Positions 1-7,080 of a stretch of 7,534 nucleotides of DNA are shown here, in pieces (position 1 is the first letter of the stretch; each line of letters starts with the position of its first letter). This stretch comes from Anaerolineales bacterium (GTDB taxonomy: Bacteria; Chloroflexota; Anaerolineae; Anaerolineales; UBA4823). The notes under the pieces were generated by a model. The model searched no databases. It worked only from the letters and a program-made list of their open reading frames with translations, and was not told where the DNA came from. The translations under genes and the position numbers were made by a program. Location of the stretch: the NCBI GenBank assembly GCA_026415275.1, contig JAOAHK010000112.1, positions 1-7,534 on the forward strand, in the 5' to 3' direction.

Positions 1-198
1 ATCATACGCCGCTCGCCGTTCTGGGTCGGAAAGCACAGCATAGGCTTCGTTGATTTCTTTGAATTTCTCCTCTGCGTCGGGAGATTTATTGACATCTGGG
101 TGATACTGACGCGCCAAGCGGCGGAAGGCCGCTTTGAGGTCTTCCGCCGATGCATTACGAGGGACACCTAAGATCTCATAATAATCTCGCTGAGCCAT
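1..198 (-). CDS. dnaJ: Chaperone DnaJ (Hsp40), N-terminal J-domain part, cut by window edge
   Basis: Only the first 66 codons are present; the gene continues past the left edge. They form a complete J domain: an [12 protein letters not shown] start, a basic helix II (FRRLARQY), the invariant HPD tripeptide at residues 33-35 in the loop to helix III, and the [14 protein letters not shown] helix III. The HPD loop is what stimulates DnaK ATP hydrolysis in this family. The start ATG shares its A with the dnaK TGA stop (TGATG). A GGAGAG lies 14 nt upstream, rather far for a Shine-Dalgarno, so translational coupling to dnaK is likely. Placement after hrcA-grpE-dnaK supports the main DnaJ rather than a CbpA-like paralogue, but the Gly/Phe and zinc-finger regions that would settle this lie outside the window. 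Confidence 0.93.
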   Translation of the reverse strand, partial: MAQRDYYEILGVPRNASAEDLKAAFRRLARQYHPDVNKSPDAEEKFKEINEAYAVLSDPERRAAYD

Positions 199-2102
199 CA
201 GACGTTACGAAACTCTCCATCCACAACGTCTTCTTCACCGCTTTTACTCTCTCCGGTCGCTTGTCCTTCGCCGCCGGGGGCTCCGCCAGCTTGCGGCCCA
301 CTTGACTGATAGGCCGCAGCGCCGATTTGTTGAATGACTTGGAAGAGCGCTTCGGTCTCGCGCTTGATCTCTTGCGTGTTATCGGTGTTCATCACGTTAC
401 GCACCTTAGAGACCTGCTCTTCGACTTTCGCCTTGACATCGGCTGGCACCTTATCGCCCAGATCGCGCAAGGCTTTCTCGGCGGTATAGACAGCGTTATC
501 GGCCGTGTTGCGCGCTTCAATTAACTCTTTGCGCCGCCGGTCTTCTTCAGCGTGAGCTTCGGCTTCTTTGCGCATGCGTTCGATTTCGGCTTCGCTCAAG
601 CCAGAGGATGCGGTGATGGTAATGTTCTGACTGCGTCCCGTTGCTTTGTCGATTGCCGTTACCTTGAGGATGCCGTTGGCGTCAATATCAAAAGTGACCT
701 CGATTTGAGGAACGCCGCGCGGCGCAGGAGGGATGCCATCCAAGATAAATTTTCCCAACGATTTGTTATCGGCTGCCATCGGCCGTTCGCCTTGCAGGAC
801 ATGGATCTCCACCTGGCTCTGATTGTCGCTGGCGGTTGAAAAGATCTGCGATTTGCGGGTGGGAATGGTCGTGTTGCGCTCGATCATCGGCGTTGCAACT
901 CCACCGAGTGTTTCAATGGAAAGGGTCAGCGGAGTTACATCTAGAAGCAGGATATCTTTCACCTCACCACCCAACACACCAGCTTGGATCGCTGCGCCTA
1001 CGGCAACCACCTCATCGGGGTTGACACCCTTGTGTGGTTCCTTGCCAAACAATTTCCGTACCGCTTCTTGAACAGCCGGCATCCGCGTCATGCCACCGAC
1101 CAAGACGACCTCATTGATCTGGTGTGGTTCCAAGCCAGCATCTTTGAGCGCTTGGCGAACGGGTCCTAAAGTCCGTTCGATCAAGTCTTGAGTGAGTTGT
1201 TCCAGCTTGGCGCGGGTGAGGGTCATGGTTAAGTGCTTTGGACCACTGGCATCGGCGGTGATGTAGGGCAAGTTGATTTCGGTCTGCATCAGGCTGGAAA
1301 GCTCGATTTTGGCCTTTTCGGCAGCTTCTTTCAGGCGTTGCAGAGCTTGGCGGTCTTGGCGCAGATCGATGCCATGTTCGCGCTTGAATTCATCGGCGAT
1401 GTAGTCGATAATGCGCTGATCAAAGTCGTCCCCGCCTAAGAAAGTATCACCGCTGGTTGCCCGCACTTGGAAGACACCTTCGCCCACATCCAGAATAGAA
1501 ATATCGAACGTCCCGCCGCCGAGATCGTAAACGGCGATCACTTCGTCTTTCTTCTTGTCTAACCCGTAGGCAAGCGAAGAGGCTGTGGGTTCATTGATGA
1601 TGCGCAGCACTTCCAAACCGGCGATGCGACCGGCATCTTTGGTAGCGTTGCGTTGGGCGTCGTTAAAATACGCGGGGACGGTAATGACCGCTTGGGTGAC
1701 TGGCTCGCCGAGATAAGCTTCGGCATCGGCTTTGAGCTTTGCTAAGATCATGGCAGAGATTTCTGGCGGAGAATATTCTTTGCCGTCTAAAACAACGCGC
1801 ACATCACCGTTGGGAGCAGCGGTAACTTTATAGGGAACTCGGCTCATCGCTTTCTTCACTTCGGGGTCATCATAGCGGCGCCCCATAAAGCGTTTGATCG
1901 AGAAAATGGTGTTTTCAGGGTTGACAACAGCTTGGTTACGCGCCACACGCCCGGTGAGGCGTTCGTGATTCTTATTAACCGCTACCACCGAAGGCACCAA
2001 TCTTTCCCCCTCTGCGGAAGGAATGACGACCGGTTCACCGCCTTCCATCACCGCAACAACCGAGTTGGTTGTTCCTAAATCAATGCCGATAATCTTTCCC
2101 AT
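198..2102 (-). CDS. dnaK: Molecular chaperone DnaK (Hsp70)
   Basis: Full-length cytoplasmic Hsp70 of 634 residues, the usual size. All three family signatures are visible: IDLGTTNS (7-14), [14 protein letters not shown] (191-204) and [15 protein letters not shown] (332-346), which build the ATPase domain (about 1-380). The hydrophobic linker is DILLLDVTP (383-391). A beta-sandwich substrate domain follows (about 391-500, with the VLQGER motif at 435-440), then a helical lid (about 501-595) and a Gly-rich tail ending in the acidic [10 protein letters not shown] motif. It binds exposed hydrophobic peptides in an ATP cycle driven by DnaJ and GrpE. The extra segment at about 79-101, absent from Firmicutes and Actinobacteria DnaK, is present. 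Residue 397 region reads TLSIETLGG, with Ser where Gly is usual (position 395). A GGAGG (2109-2113) 6 nt upstream of the ATG fixes the start. It lies 50 nt after grpE in the same operon. Confidence 0.98.
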   Translation of the reverse strand: MGKIIGIDLGTTNSVVAVMEGGEPVVIPSAEGERLVPSVVAVNKNHERLTGRVARNQAVVNPENTIFSIKRFMGRRYDDPEVKKAMSRVPYKVTAAPNGDVRVVLDGKEYSPPEISAMILAKLKADAEAYLGEPVTQAVITVPAYFNDAQRNATKDAGRIAGLEVLRIINEPTASSLAYGLDKKKDEVIAVYDLGGGTFDISILDVGEGVFQVRATSGDTFLGGDDFDQRIIDYIADEFKREHGIDLRQDRQALQRLKEAAEKAKIELSSLMQTEINLPYITADASGPKHLTMTLTRAKLEQLTQDLIERTLGPVRQALKDAGLEPHQINEVVLVGGMTRMPAVQEAVRKLFGKEPHKGVNPDEVVAVGAAIQAGVLGGEVKDILLLDVTPLTLSIETLGGVATPMIERNTTIPTRKSQIFSTASDNQSQVEIHVLQGERPMAADNKSLGKFILDGIPPAPRGVPQIEVTFDIDANGILKVTAIDKATGRSQNITITASSGLSEAEIERMRKEAEAHAEEDRRRKELIEARNTADNAVYTAEKALRDLGDKVPADVKAKVEEQVSKVRNVMNTDNTQEIKRETEALFQVIQQIGAAAYQSSGPQAGGAPGGEGQATGESKSGEEDVVDGEFRNV

Positions 2103-2152
2103 AATTTGCCTCCAAAAAGAGCAAGATCAAGTCTGTGTTGAATGACAGCGAT

Positions 2153-2719
2153 CTACCGCGCAACACGCACCATCGCCGGACGCAAGACGCGATCGCCAAC
2201 CAGATAGCCTTGTTTGACCACTTCGATAATTTGTCCTTCGGTGTAACCCTCGACTTCCTCGTGAGAGATGGCTTCGTGGAGGTTGGGATCGAATAGCTGA
2301 CCATCCGCCTCTATTTTGATTACTCCTTCGGATTCCATAATAGAAATGAGCTTGCGGTAGATCAATTCAATACCTTGCGCCCATTCGCTGCTGGCAATTT
2401 CGGGAGGGCAGTTTTTCAACGCCCGCTCCATGTCGTCCACCACATCCAGGAACTTTTTCAGGACTGTGCTGCTGGCAAGTTGATAGGTCTGAGCTTGTTC
2501 GCGTTCGACGCGCTTCTTGTAATTGGCAAATTCAGCTCTGGCGCGCTGCCAGCCATCCAGATATTCATTGGCTTTCTTTTCCAGTTCATTTAACTTTGCT
2601 TGCAAATCCTCTTCCTTTGCTACCTCTTCAGAGATGATTTCTTCGACAGTTTGTTTCTCCACAACCAAAGGTTGTAGGTTTTGATTTTCTTCGTTATTGG
2701 TCAATTCATCCTCGCTCAT
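2153..2719 (-). CDS. grpE: GrpE, nucleotide exchange factor of DnaK
   Basis: A 188-residue protein, a normal GrpE length. In order: an acidic, probably disordered N-terminus (about 1-38); a long charged helix that forms the dimer coiled coil (about 38-90, including RARAEFANYKKRVERE); a short helical bundle region (about 85-130); and the C-terminal beta domain (about 135-188). That last part carries the GrpE signature: FDPNLHEAI at 143-151, then a QGYLVGDRVLRPAMVRVA stretch at 170-187. GrpE opens the DnaK nucleotide cleft to release ADP, and in some bacteria its helix acts as a thermosensor. The start is fixed by a strong GAGGAGG (2729-2735) 9 nt before the ATG. The gene lies 43 nt after hrcA and 50 nt before dnaK, with no terminator visible in either gap, so co-transcription from the CIRCE-controlled promoter is expected. 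Stop is TAG. Confidence 0.97.
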   Translation of the reverse strand: MSEDELTNNEENQNLQPLVVEKQTVEEIISEEVAKEEDLQAKLNELEKKANEYLDGWQRARAEFANYKKRVEREQAQTYQLASSTVLKKFLDVVDDMERALKNCPPEIASSEWAQGIELIYRKLISIMESEGVIKIEADGQLFDPNLHEAISHEEVEGYTEGQIIEVVKQGYLVGDRVLRPAMVRVAR

Positions 2720-2762
2720 CCTGAGCTACCTCCTCGCGTTAGGTTTCATCTTCGATGGCTCT

Positions 2763-3797
2763 TCACTCGGAATGCAATTCTACGACCAAATCGCTGAGCA
2801 AGCCGGCGACAAAGCGCACGGTGGAAATGCTGCGGCCATAAGCCATGCGGATCGGACCGAGAACACCCAGAGCTCCTGTCGCCAATCCTGGTGCACCGTA
2901 GCGTGCCAAGACCATCGAACAGTCACGCAATTCTTCCCAAGTGCCTTCGCCGCCGATCAAAACCTGGACCCCCCCGACGTTGGTGGTCTCTAAAGTGCGG
3001 GTGAGCAAATCCTCCAACAGAGGGCGTTCTTCTAAAATGCGCAAGGCTTTGCGCGCCGATTCGCTTTCTGAGAATTCGGGTTGGGATAAGACATGGGTCA
3101 AGCCATCGCGATACACTTCGCTGCCCAAGATTTGGCTCGAGTGAACCAGTTCTTCGACAATGAGGCGCACCAAATCTTGCTCAAGAGCATCCAAAGGAGT
3201 CGTTAGCGTGCTAATCGCCTCAGGTCCTAAGCCGCTTAGGAGTTGGTTTAAGTGCTGTGCTGCAGCGCTAAGCTGTTCTTGGGTGACCGGTTCGGCAAGA
3301 GTCAACATTTGCTGGCGCACATCTCCGCCAGCCAGCACCAAAACCATCAGCACTTGCCGCCCGCGGGTGCTGATTAACTCTAGATGCTTGAATCGGGCTT
3401 GCTCGACATGTGGTGCCGTGACCAACGAAGCTGCTTTGGCTTGTTGGGCGAGAACCGAAGCAGCGAGACGCATCCAGCGGTCGGGGTCATGACCCACTTG
3501 ATAAAACTGATGACTAATCGTGCGCTTGGTATCTGCGGGCAGATCAATATGCCCCATCAATTGGCGCACGAAATACCGATAACCATCCTCAGTGGGCACC
3601 CGCCCTGCTGAAGTGTGCGGTTGGCGCAAATAGCCGGCTTCGGTCAGCGCTGCCATGTCATTGCGGATTGTTGCCGGGGAGGCATCTAGGTTGTAGCGCT
3701 TTTGCAGGCTCTCCGAGCCCACCGGTTGCGCCGTCTCGATATATTCGCGAATGATCAAAGCCAGTATTAATTTTTGCCGTTCGGTTAGTTCAGCCAT
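2763..3797 (-). CDS. hrcA: HrcA, heat-inducible transcription repressor
   Basis: A 344-residue protein, matching the family length. The N-terminal winged helix-turn-helix (about 1-75) includes the recognition region SPATIRNDMAALTEAGYL (40-57) and the family-typical HTSAGRVPT wing (61-69). The remainder is the GAF-like and dimerisation part of HrcA; the TNVGGVQVLIGGE stretch and the GVLGPIRMAYGRSISTVRFV block near the C-terminus are typical. HrcA binds CIRCE operators and represses chaperone operons. In studied bacteria GroEL keeps it active, and heat, by engaging GroEL, relieves repression. Here a perfect CIRCE lies 14 bases upstream of the start codon, so the gene should be autoregulated together with grpE-dnaK-dnaJ. 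The Shine-Dalgarno is poor (only GGA about 9 nt before the ATG). The start is supported by alignment of MAELTERQKLIL with the usual HrcA N-terminus. Confidence 0.97.
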   Translation of the reverse strand: MAELTERQKLILALIIREYIETAQPVGSESLQKRYNLDASPATIRNDMAALTEAGYLRQPHTSAGRVPTEDGYRYFVRQLMGHIDLPADTKRTISHQFYQVGHDPDRWMRLAASVLAQQAKAASLVTAPHVEQARFKHLELISTRGRQVLMVLVLAGGDVRQQMLTLAEPVTQEQLSAAAQHLNQLLSGLGPEAISTLTTPLDALEQDLVRLIVEELVHSSQILGSEVYRDGLTHVLSQPEFSESESARKALRILEERPLLEDLLTRTLETTNVGGVQVLIGGEGTWEELRDCSMVLARYGAPGLATGALGVLGPIRMAYGRSISTVRFVAGLLSDLVVELHSE

Positions 3798-3811
3798 AGG
3801 CGTCTATCCAA

Positions 3812-3840
3812 ATTAGCACTCTCGCCTTGAGAGTGCTAAT
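3812..3840 (-). promoter_or_regulatory. CIRCE operator (HrcA binding site) in the hrcA leader
   Basis: The established CIRCE consensus TTAGCACTC-N9-GAGTGCTAA is present without a mismatch at 3813-3839. The dyad is longer than the consensus: one extra A-T pair outside and three extra pairs inside give 12-bp perfect arms (3812-3823 and 3829-3840) around a 5-nt loop. It lies between the promoter -10 box and the hrcA ATG, a few bases after the predicted start of transcription. HrcA bound here would block initiation, and in the mRNA the same sequence can fold into a 5'-leader hairpin. Confidence 0.98.
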
Positions 3841-3852
3841 ATTCTCCTTAAC

Positions 3853-3881
3853 ATAATACCATGCAGACGGGATTGCGTCAA
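3853..3881 (-). promoter_or_regulatory. Sigma-70-type promoter of the hrcA-grpE-dnaK-dnaJ operon
   Basis: On the minus strand a -35 box TTGACG (3876-3881) is followed, after exactly 17 bp, by TATTAT (3853-3858). A TG dinucleotide one base before the -10 box makes it an extended -10 promoter. The predicted +1 is near 3846, about 6 bases before the CIRCE arms. This is the arrangement expected of a housekeeping-sigma heat-shock operon controlled by repression rather than by a heat-shock sigma factor. Confidence 0.88.
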
Positions 3882-3919
3882 GAAAGGTTTCAGTTTTTCC
3901 TGCGATTTCTAACAATAAA

Positions 3920-6697
3920 TTAAGAGATGGGCACGTCTTTGCCCTTTGTTCTCCGCTGGAAGCGAAACCATTTGACAAACTCTACCGCCAGGAAAACGAC
4001 GATACTAAACGCAAAGGAAACGATCAGTTCCTGAGGGGACAGAGGTACCGTCTTGAAGATGGACTGTAAAAATGGCAAGTAAATGACAGCCATTTGGAGG
4101 ACAAACGTTAGCAACACAGCTCCCAATAGAGGTTTATTAGAGAGTAAACCAATCTGACGTAGAGTATAGTGATTGGAACGAATTGCGAGCACGTTGCCCA
4201 TTTGCGCCAAGGTGAGCGTAGTGAAGACCATCGTCTGCCAAACCTCAAACCGTTGGGTCTGATAAGCCCAAATGCCAGCGAGCAGGGAAGTCAACCCCAT
4301 CAGGATGCCAATCCATAGAATGCTAACCACCAATCCACGGCCAAAAATATTTTCGTTGGGAGGGTAAGGTTTGCGACGCATGGTATCCGGTTCGGCTGGT
4401 TCTACGGTTAGAGCTAAGCCAGGTAAGCCATCGGTGACCAAGTTCACCCATAGAATTTGTAAGGGAGTTAGTGGAAGCGACAGTCCAAAGAACGGGCCCA
4501 ACAGCATCACCCAAATTTCGCCAGCGTTCGAGGTCAAGGTGTATTGGATAAACTTGCGGATGTTGTCATAAATGCGCCGGCCCTCTTCGATGGCAGCCAC
4601 AATTGTGGCAAAGTTGTCATCCAACAGGACCATTTCGGAGGCTTCCTTCGAGACATCGGTGCCGGTGATGCCCATCGCCACTCCGATGTCGGCTTTTTTG
4701 AGCGCTGGTGCGTCGTTGACACCGTCTCCGGTCATGGCAACAATCTCTCCCATCTGTTGTAGTGCCTCGACGATTTTCATTTTATGCGCCGGTGAGACGC
4801 GGGCAAAGATCGAAACTCTCTCCAGCTTGGCTTTTAGCTCCTCGATAGATATTTCTTCCAACTCTTTACCGCTGATCACCTCATAGAACGGAGCGCCAAT
4901 TCCCAATTGACGGGCGATATGGGCTGCCGTGAGGGGATGATCGCCGGTAATCATGATTGGGCGCACCCCGGCAGACATAGAGGTTGCCACAGCGTCTCTT
5001 ACCTCGGGACGCGCAGGATCGATCATGCCAAAAAGACCGACAAAGGTTAACCCTTCTTCACGCGGTTGGATGAGATTTCCATTATTAGTGTCCTCATAAA
5101 TTCGAAAGGCAACACCCAGAACACGGACACCTTGCTTTGCCAAATCTTCGTTGGCGCGGTGAATCCTTTTTCTCCATTCTTCGTCGAGCGGAACGCTCTT
5201 TCCTTCTGTCCAAACCTGTGTAGATACCTGAAGAAGACTATCGACTGCCCCTTTTGTAAAGGCAATTGCTGCTCCTTTCCCGCAGTTGTTTAAGATTTTG
5301 ACGCTTTGGAGTTGGAAATGATCGGCCGCATCCCCCTTAAGACGATGAACAGTGGTCATCATTTTCCGCTCAGAATCAAACGGGAGTTCCGAGACACGGG
5401 GTAGGAGTTCTTCAAGTTCATCCTTCCAGAGTCCCGCTCTGGCAGCGGCGATGACTAAAGCTCCTTCGGTCGGGTCGCCAACAGTTTGATAACCTCCGCT
5501 CTGACTAAATTCTTTTTCAATGACAGCATCGTTGCATAAGGCACCGGCTTCGAGCATCAAGGATACTTCGGGATACTTAATCCGCAAAGGATTTAATTTC
5601 TCTTCCTCCGATACGGTTGGGGAGTAAAATTTCATTTTCTCCAAAAAATCCACCCGATTTCCGGCAACATCGACAACGGTCACCGTCATGCGGTTTTCGG
5701 TCAAGGTGCCGGTTTTATCCGAACAGATCGTGGTTACAGAACCCAGGGTCTCAACGGCTGGTAATTTGCGGATTAGGGCGTTGCGTTGGAGCATGCGCTG
5801 CGCTCCTAACGCTAAGGCGATCGTTACCACCGCAGGCAAGCCCTCCGGGATCACCGCTACGGCCATTCCTATGGCTGTCATAAACATCAGCCGTAGGGGT
5901 TCGCCGCGCAACAGTCCTAAGATAAAAATTACGACGACAATTGCCAGCGCAGCCAGCGCCAATCCTTTGCCAAGTTGTTTCAATCGTTTTTGCAACGGGG
6001 TGCTTTCCTGCTCCACACTTTGAAGCATGTCGGCGATCTTGCCCAATTCGGTTTGCATTCCCGTTCGGACAACCACAGCTAATCCTCGACCGTAGGTTGT
6101 AACCGTACCCATGAAAACCATATTGCGTTGGTCGCCTATAGACAAATTTTCCTCTAGGATAGGGCGGGTGTGCTTTTCTACAGGCTCGGATTCCCCGGTT
6201 AGCACCGCTTCTTGGACGCGAAGATTGATCGCCTCGATCAGGCGGCAATCGGCTGCCACTGCATCCCCTGCGTCTAACTGAACAATATCTCCAGGTACTA
6301 GCTCGCGAGCAGGGATTTCATGTAAATGTCCATCGCGACGCACTTTGACCTTTGGGGCAGAGAGACGTTTCAAAGCTGCAATCGCCTTTTCGGCTCGGTA
6401 TTCTTGTGAGAAGCCCAACGCAGCGTTCAAAATAACGATTATGAGGATGACAATCGCATCAGTGGTCTCATGCAGCAACACTGAGATGACGGCAGCGATG
6501 ATCAAGATCACTACCATGATCTCGGTAAACTGATCGAGCAGGATCTGCCAAGGACTTTTCATCCCCCGTTCGATTAATTGATTCGGCCCGTATTCCTGCT
6601 GCCGTTTTTTGGCTTCAGTGGTGGATAACCCGGTTTTGAGATCAGTCTTTAGTTCGGCTAGGGTCTTTTCTATATCAAGTTGATGCCAAGTTTTCAT
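3920..6697 (-). CDS. P-type cation ATPase, type IIA (SERCA/PacL-like), probable Mn2+/Ca2+ efflux pump
   Basis: A 925-residue membrane pump, normal for bacterial type II P-ATPases. It has an N-terminal cation-ATPase domain (about 1-75), TM1-2 (about 58-95), the actuator-domain TGES (167-170), and TM3-4 with PEGLP (284-288). Next come the phosphorylation motif DKTGTLT (Asp327), the nucleotide-binding domain with KGA (482-484), ITGDHP (583-588) and TGDGVNDAP (656-664), and then six C-terminal membrane segments. SERCA-type ion ligands are visible: Glu285 in TM4, Asn724 and Glu727 in TM5, and Asn752, Thr755 and Asp756 in TM6; the SERCA Glu908 position appears to be Asn842. The family exports Ca2+ or Mn2+ from the cytoplasm. 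A yybP-ykoY Mn2+ riboswitch immediately upstream favours Mn2+. The start is set by GAGGAA (6704-6709) 6 nt before the ATG. No intrinsic terminator is visible after the TAA stop, so some read-through into hrcA is possible. Confidence 0.93.
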   Translation of the reverse strand: MKTWHQLDIEKTLAELKTDLKTGLSTTEAKKRQQEYGPNQLIERGMKSPWQILLDQFTEIMVVILIIAAVISVLLHETTDAIVILIIVILNAALGFSQEYRAEKAIAALKRLSAPKVKVRRDGHLHEIPARELVPGDIVQLDAGDAVAADCRLIEAINLRVQEAVLTGESEPVEKHTRPILEENLSIGDQRNMVFMGTVTTYGRGLAVVVRTGMQTELGKIADMLQSVEQESTPLQKRLKQLGKGLALAALAIVVVIFILGLLRGEPLRLMFMTAIGMAVAVIPEGLPAVVTIALALGAQRMLQRNALIRKLPAVETLGSVTTICSDKTGTLTENRMTVTVVDVAGNRVDFLEKMKFYSPTVSEEEKLNPLRIKYPEVSLMLEAGALCNDAVIEKEFSQSGGYQTVGDPTEGALVIAAARAGLWKDELEELLPRVSELPFDSERKMMTTVHRLKGDAADHFQLQSVKILNNCGKGAAIAFTKGAVDSLLQVSTQVWTEGKSVPLDEEWRKRIHRANEDLAKQGVRVLGVAFRIYEDTNNGNLIQPREEGLTFVGLFGMIDPARPEVRDAVATSMSAGVRPIMITGDHPLTAAHIARQLGIGAPFYEVISGKELEEISIEELKAKLERVSIFARVSPAHKMKIVEALQQMGEIVAMTGDGVNDAPALKKADIGVAMGITGTDVSKEASEMVLLDDNFATIVAAIEEGRRIYDNIRKFIQYTLTSNAGEIWVMLLGPFFGLSLPLTPLQILWVNLVTDGLPGLALTVEPAEPDTMRRKPYPPNENIFGRGLVVSILWIGILMGLTSLLAGIWAYQTQRFEVWQTMVFTTLTLAQMGNVLAIRSNHYTLRQIGLLSNKPLLGAVLLTFVLQMAVIYLPFLQSIFKTVPLSPQELIVSFAFSIVVFLAVEFVKWFRFQRRTKGKDVPIS

Positions 6698-6722
6698 CTG
6701 ATCTTCCTCGGTAGTAATAAAT

Positions 6723-6754
6723 AAAAAAGAAGACCACTCATGGCGAATGGTCTT
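6723..6754 (-). terminator. Intrinsic terminator, expression platform of the riboswitch
   Basis: On the minus strand an 11-bp stem (5' arm 6744-6754, 3' arm 6730-6740, two G-U pairs, 3-nt loop) is followed by C and six T residues (6728-6723), then more A/T. It sits between the aptamer and the ATPase Shine-Dalgarno, about 25 nt before the start codon. Its 5' arm (AAGACCATTCG) includes the conserved GCAAGACC end of the aptamer and the 3' strand of P1. Terminator and closed aptamer are therefore mutually exclusive. Confidence 0.88.
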
Positions 6755-6846
6755 GCCAAACGCAGAACCTGCGCACAGGTTTCCGGAAGAAATCCTTCGT
6801 CATGACGAAAACCTGTTCCCTCTTGGGAGGCTACTCCCCAATGCGC
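6743..6846 (-). ncRNA. yybP-ykoY (Mn2+-sensing) riboswitch aptamer
   Basis: Read on the minus strand, the leader carries the hallmark GGGGAGUAGC (GGGGAGUAG at 6831-6839). This is followed by a P2 hairpin (UCCC-AAGA-GGGA, 6817-6828) and a perfect 8-bp P3 stem (ACAGGUUU/AAACCUGU, 6809-6816 with 6775-6782). P3 encloses the conserved UCGUCA and a CCGG-closed subhelix. A P4 hairpin (CGCAG/CUGCG, 6761-6773) follows, then the conserved UUUGGCAAGACC tail. A short P1 forms between UGG next to GGGGAG and CCA at 6748-6750, with possible GCG/CGC pairs beyond. The order and spacing match the Lactococcus yybP-ykoY element closely. Such RNAs bind Mn2+ between the two conserved loops and commonly control Mn2+ exporters, including P-type ATPases. 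A terminator-type platform follows, so Mn2+ should turn the gene on. Confidence 0.94.
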
Positions 6847-6850
6847 GGTA

Positions 6851-6879
6851 ACTATACCCTTGCGTGGTGAATTTGTCAA
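6851..6879 (-). promoter_or_regulatory. Sigma-70-type promoter of the riboswitch-ATPase transcript
   Basis: On the minus strand a perfect -35 TTGACA (6874-6879), a 17-bp spacer and TATAGT (6851-6856) form a near-consensus promoter. An A-rich run (6882-6888, seven A on the minus strand) just upstream of the -35 box resembles an UP element. The predicted +1 near 6844 falls at the first bases of aptamer helix P1, so the transcript would have almost no sequence before the riboswitch. Confidence 0.9.
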
Positions 6880-6947
6880 TATTTTTTTGCCGGTTGTGGG
6901 CGCCCGAACCTCGCCTAATTCCAACATAGGATTGAGGCAGCCTTGAA

Positions 6948-7080
6948 GATACCAGAGGATGGGTGTGGTTTTCTCATTCGCTTCCTTTTGGAGTAAAATA
7001 GGACATTCATTTTGAGAAGCCTCGGTCTTTGCCATGGCGTCCCTCAGCAACCCAATCTCATTTAGCGAAGGATACCAGAG
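6948..7080 (+). repeat. Two copies of a 10-bp direct repeat GATACCAGAG
   Basis: GATACCAGAG occurs at 6948-6957 and at 7071-7080, the second copy directly abutting the aminotransferase ATG. With one-base gaps the match widens to GAAGATACCAGAGGATG against GAAGGATACCAGAGATG, so each copy ends in an ATG. It may be a small duplication of the translation start region, a regulator site, or chance. The reading frame opened by the first ATG (6959) stops after 18 codons. Confidence 0.4.
6971..6999 (+). promoter_or_regulatory. Candidate promoter of the aminotransferase gene
   Basis: TTCTCA (6971-6976, 4 of 6 to consensus), a 17-bp spacer and TAAAAT (6994-6999, 5 of 6) lie upstream of the plus-strand gene. 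They predict a leader of about 75 nt. This is clearly weaker than the two minus-strand promoters and is offered as the best candidate in the spacer only. Confidence 0.35.

Larger units (their letters stand above)
6698..7080. other. Divergent intergenic region between ATPase and aminotransferase
   Basis: This 383-bp spacer contains no convincing gene. Its left half (6698-6879) is fully explained by the ATPase Shine-Dalgarno, terminator, riboswitch and promoter. Its right half (about 6890-7080) holds a possible plus-strand promoter, a short direct repeat and the Shine-Dalgarno of the aminotransferase. The minus-strand reading frame that spans most of it (from 7092) runs straight through the promoter, aptamer and terminator, and has no recognisable motif. 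Confidence 0.75.

Noticed and set aside
2080..2304. A 74-residue minus-strand frame overlapping the 3' end of grpE and the start of dnaK.
   Set aside because: It is out of frame with two unmistakable genes and has no protein-family features.
3841..3919. A possible terminator between the ATPase and hrcA.
   Set aside because: No stem followed by a U-tract is present. The only strong hairpin nearby is CIRCE, which is followed by just three T residues and lies within the hrcA leader.
4371..6248. Several frames of 60-165 residues inside the ATPase gene on both strands.
   Set aside because: The ATPase frame carries all family motifs without interruption; the others are low-complexity shadows.
6796..6809. 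A 14-bp perfect palindrome TTCGTCATGACGAA that could be a repressor operator.
   Set aside because: It lies inside the riboswitch P3/L3 region downstream of the promoter and contains the conserved aptamer UCGUCA. The aptamer explains it adequately and it does not resemble a metalloregulator site I know.
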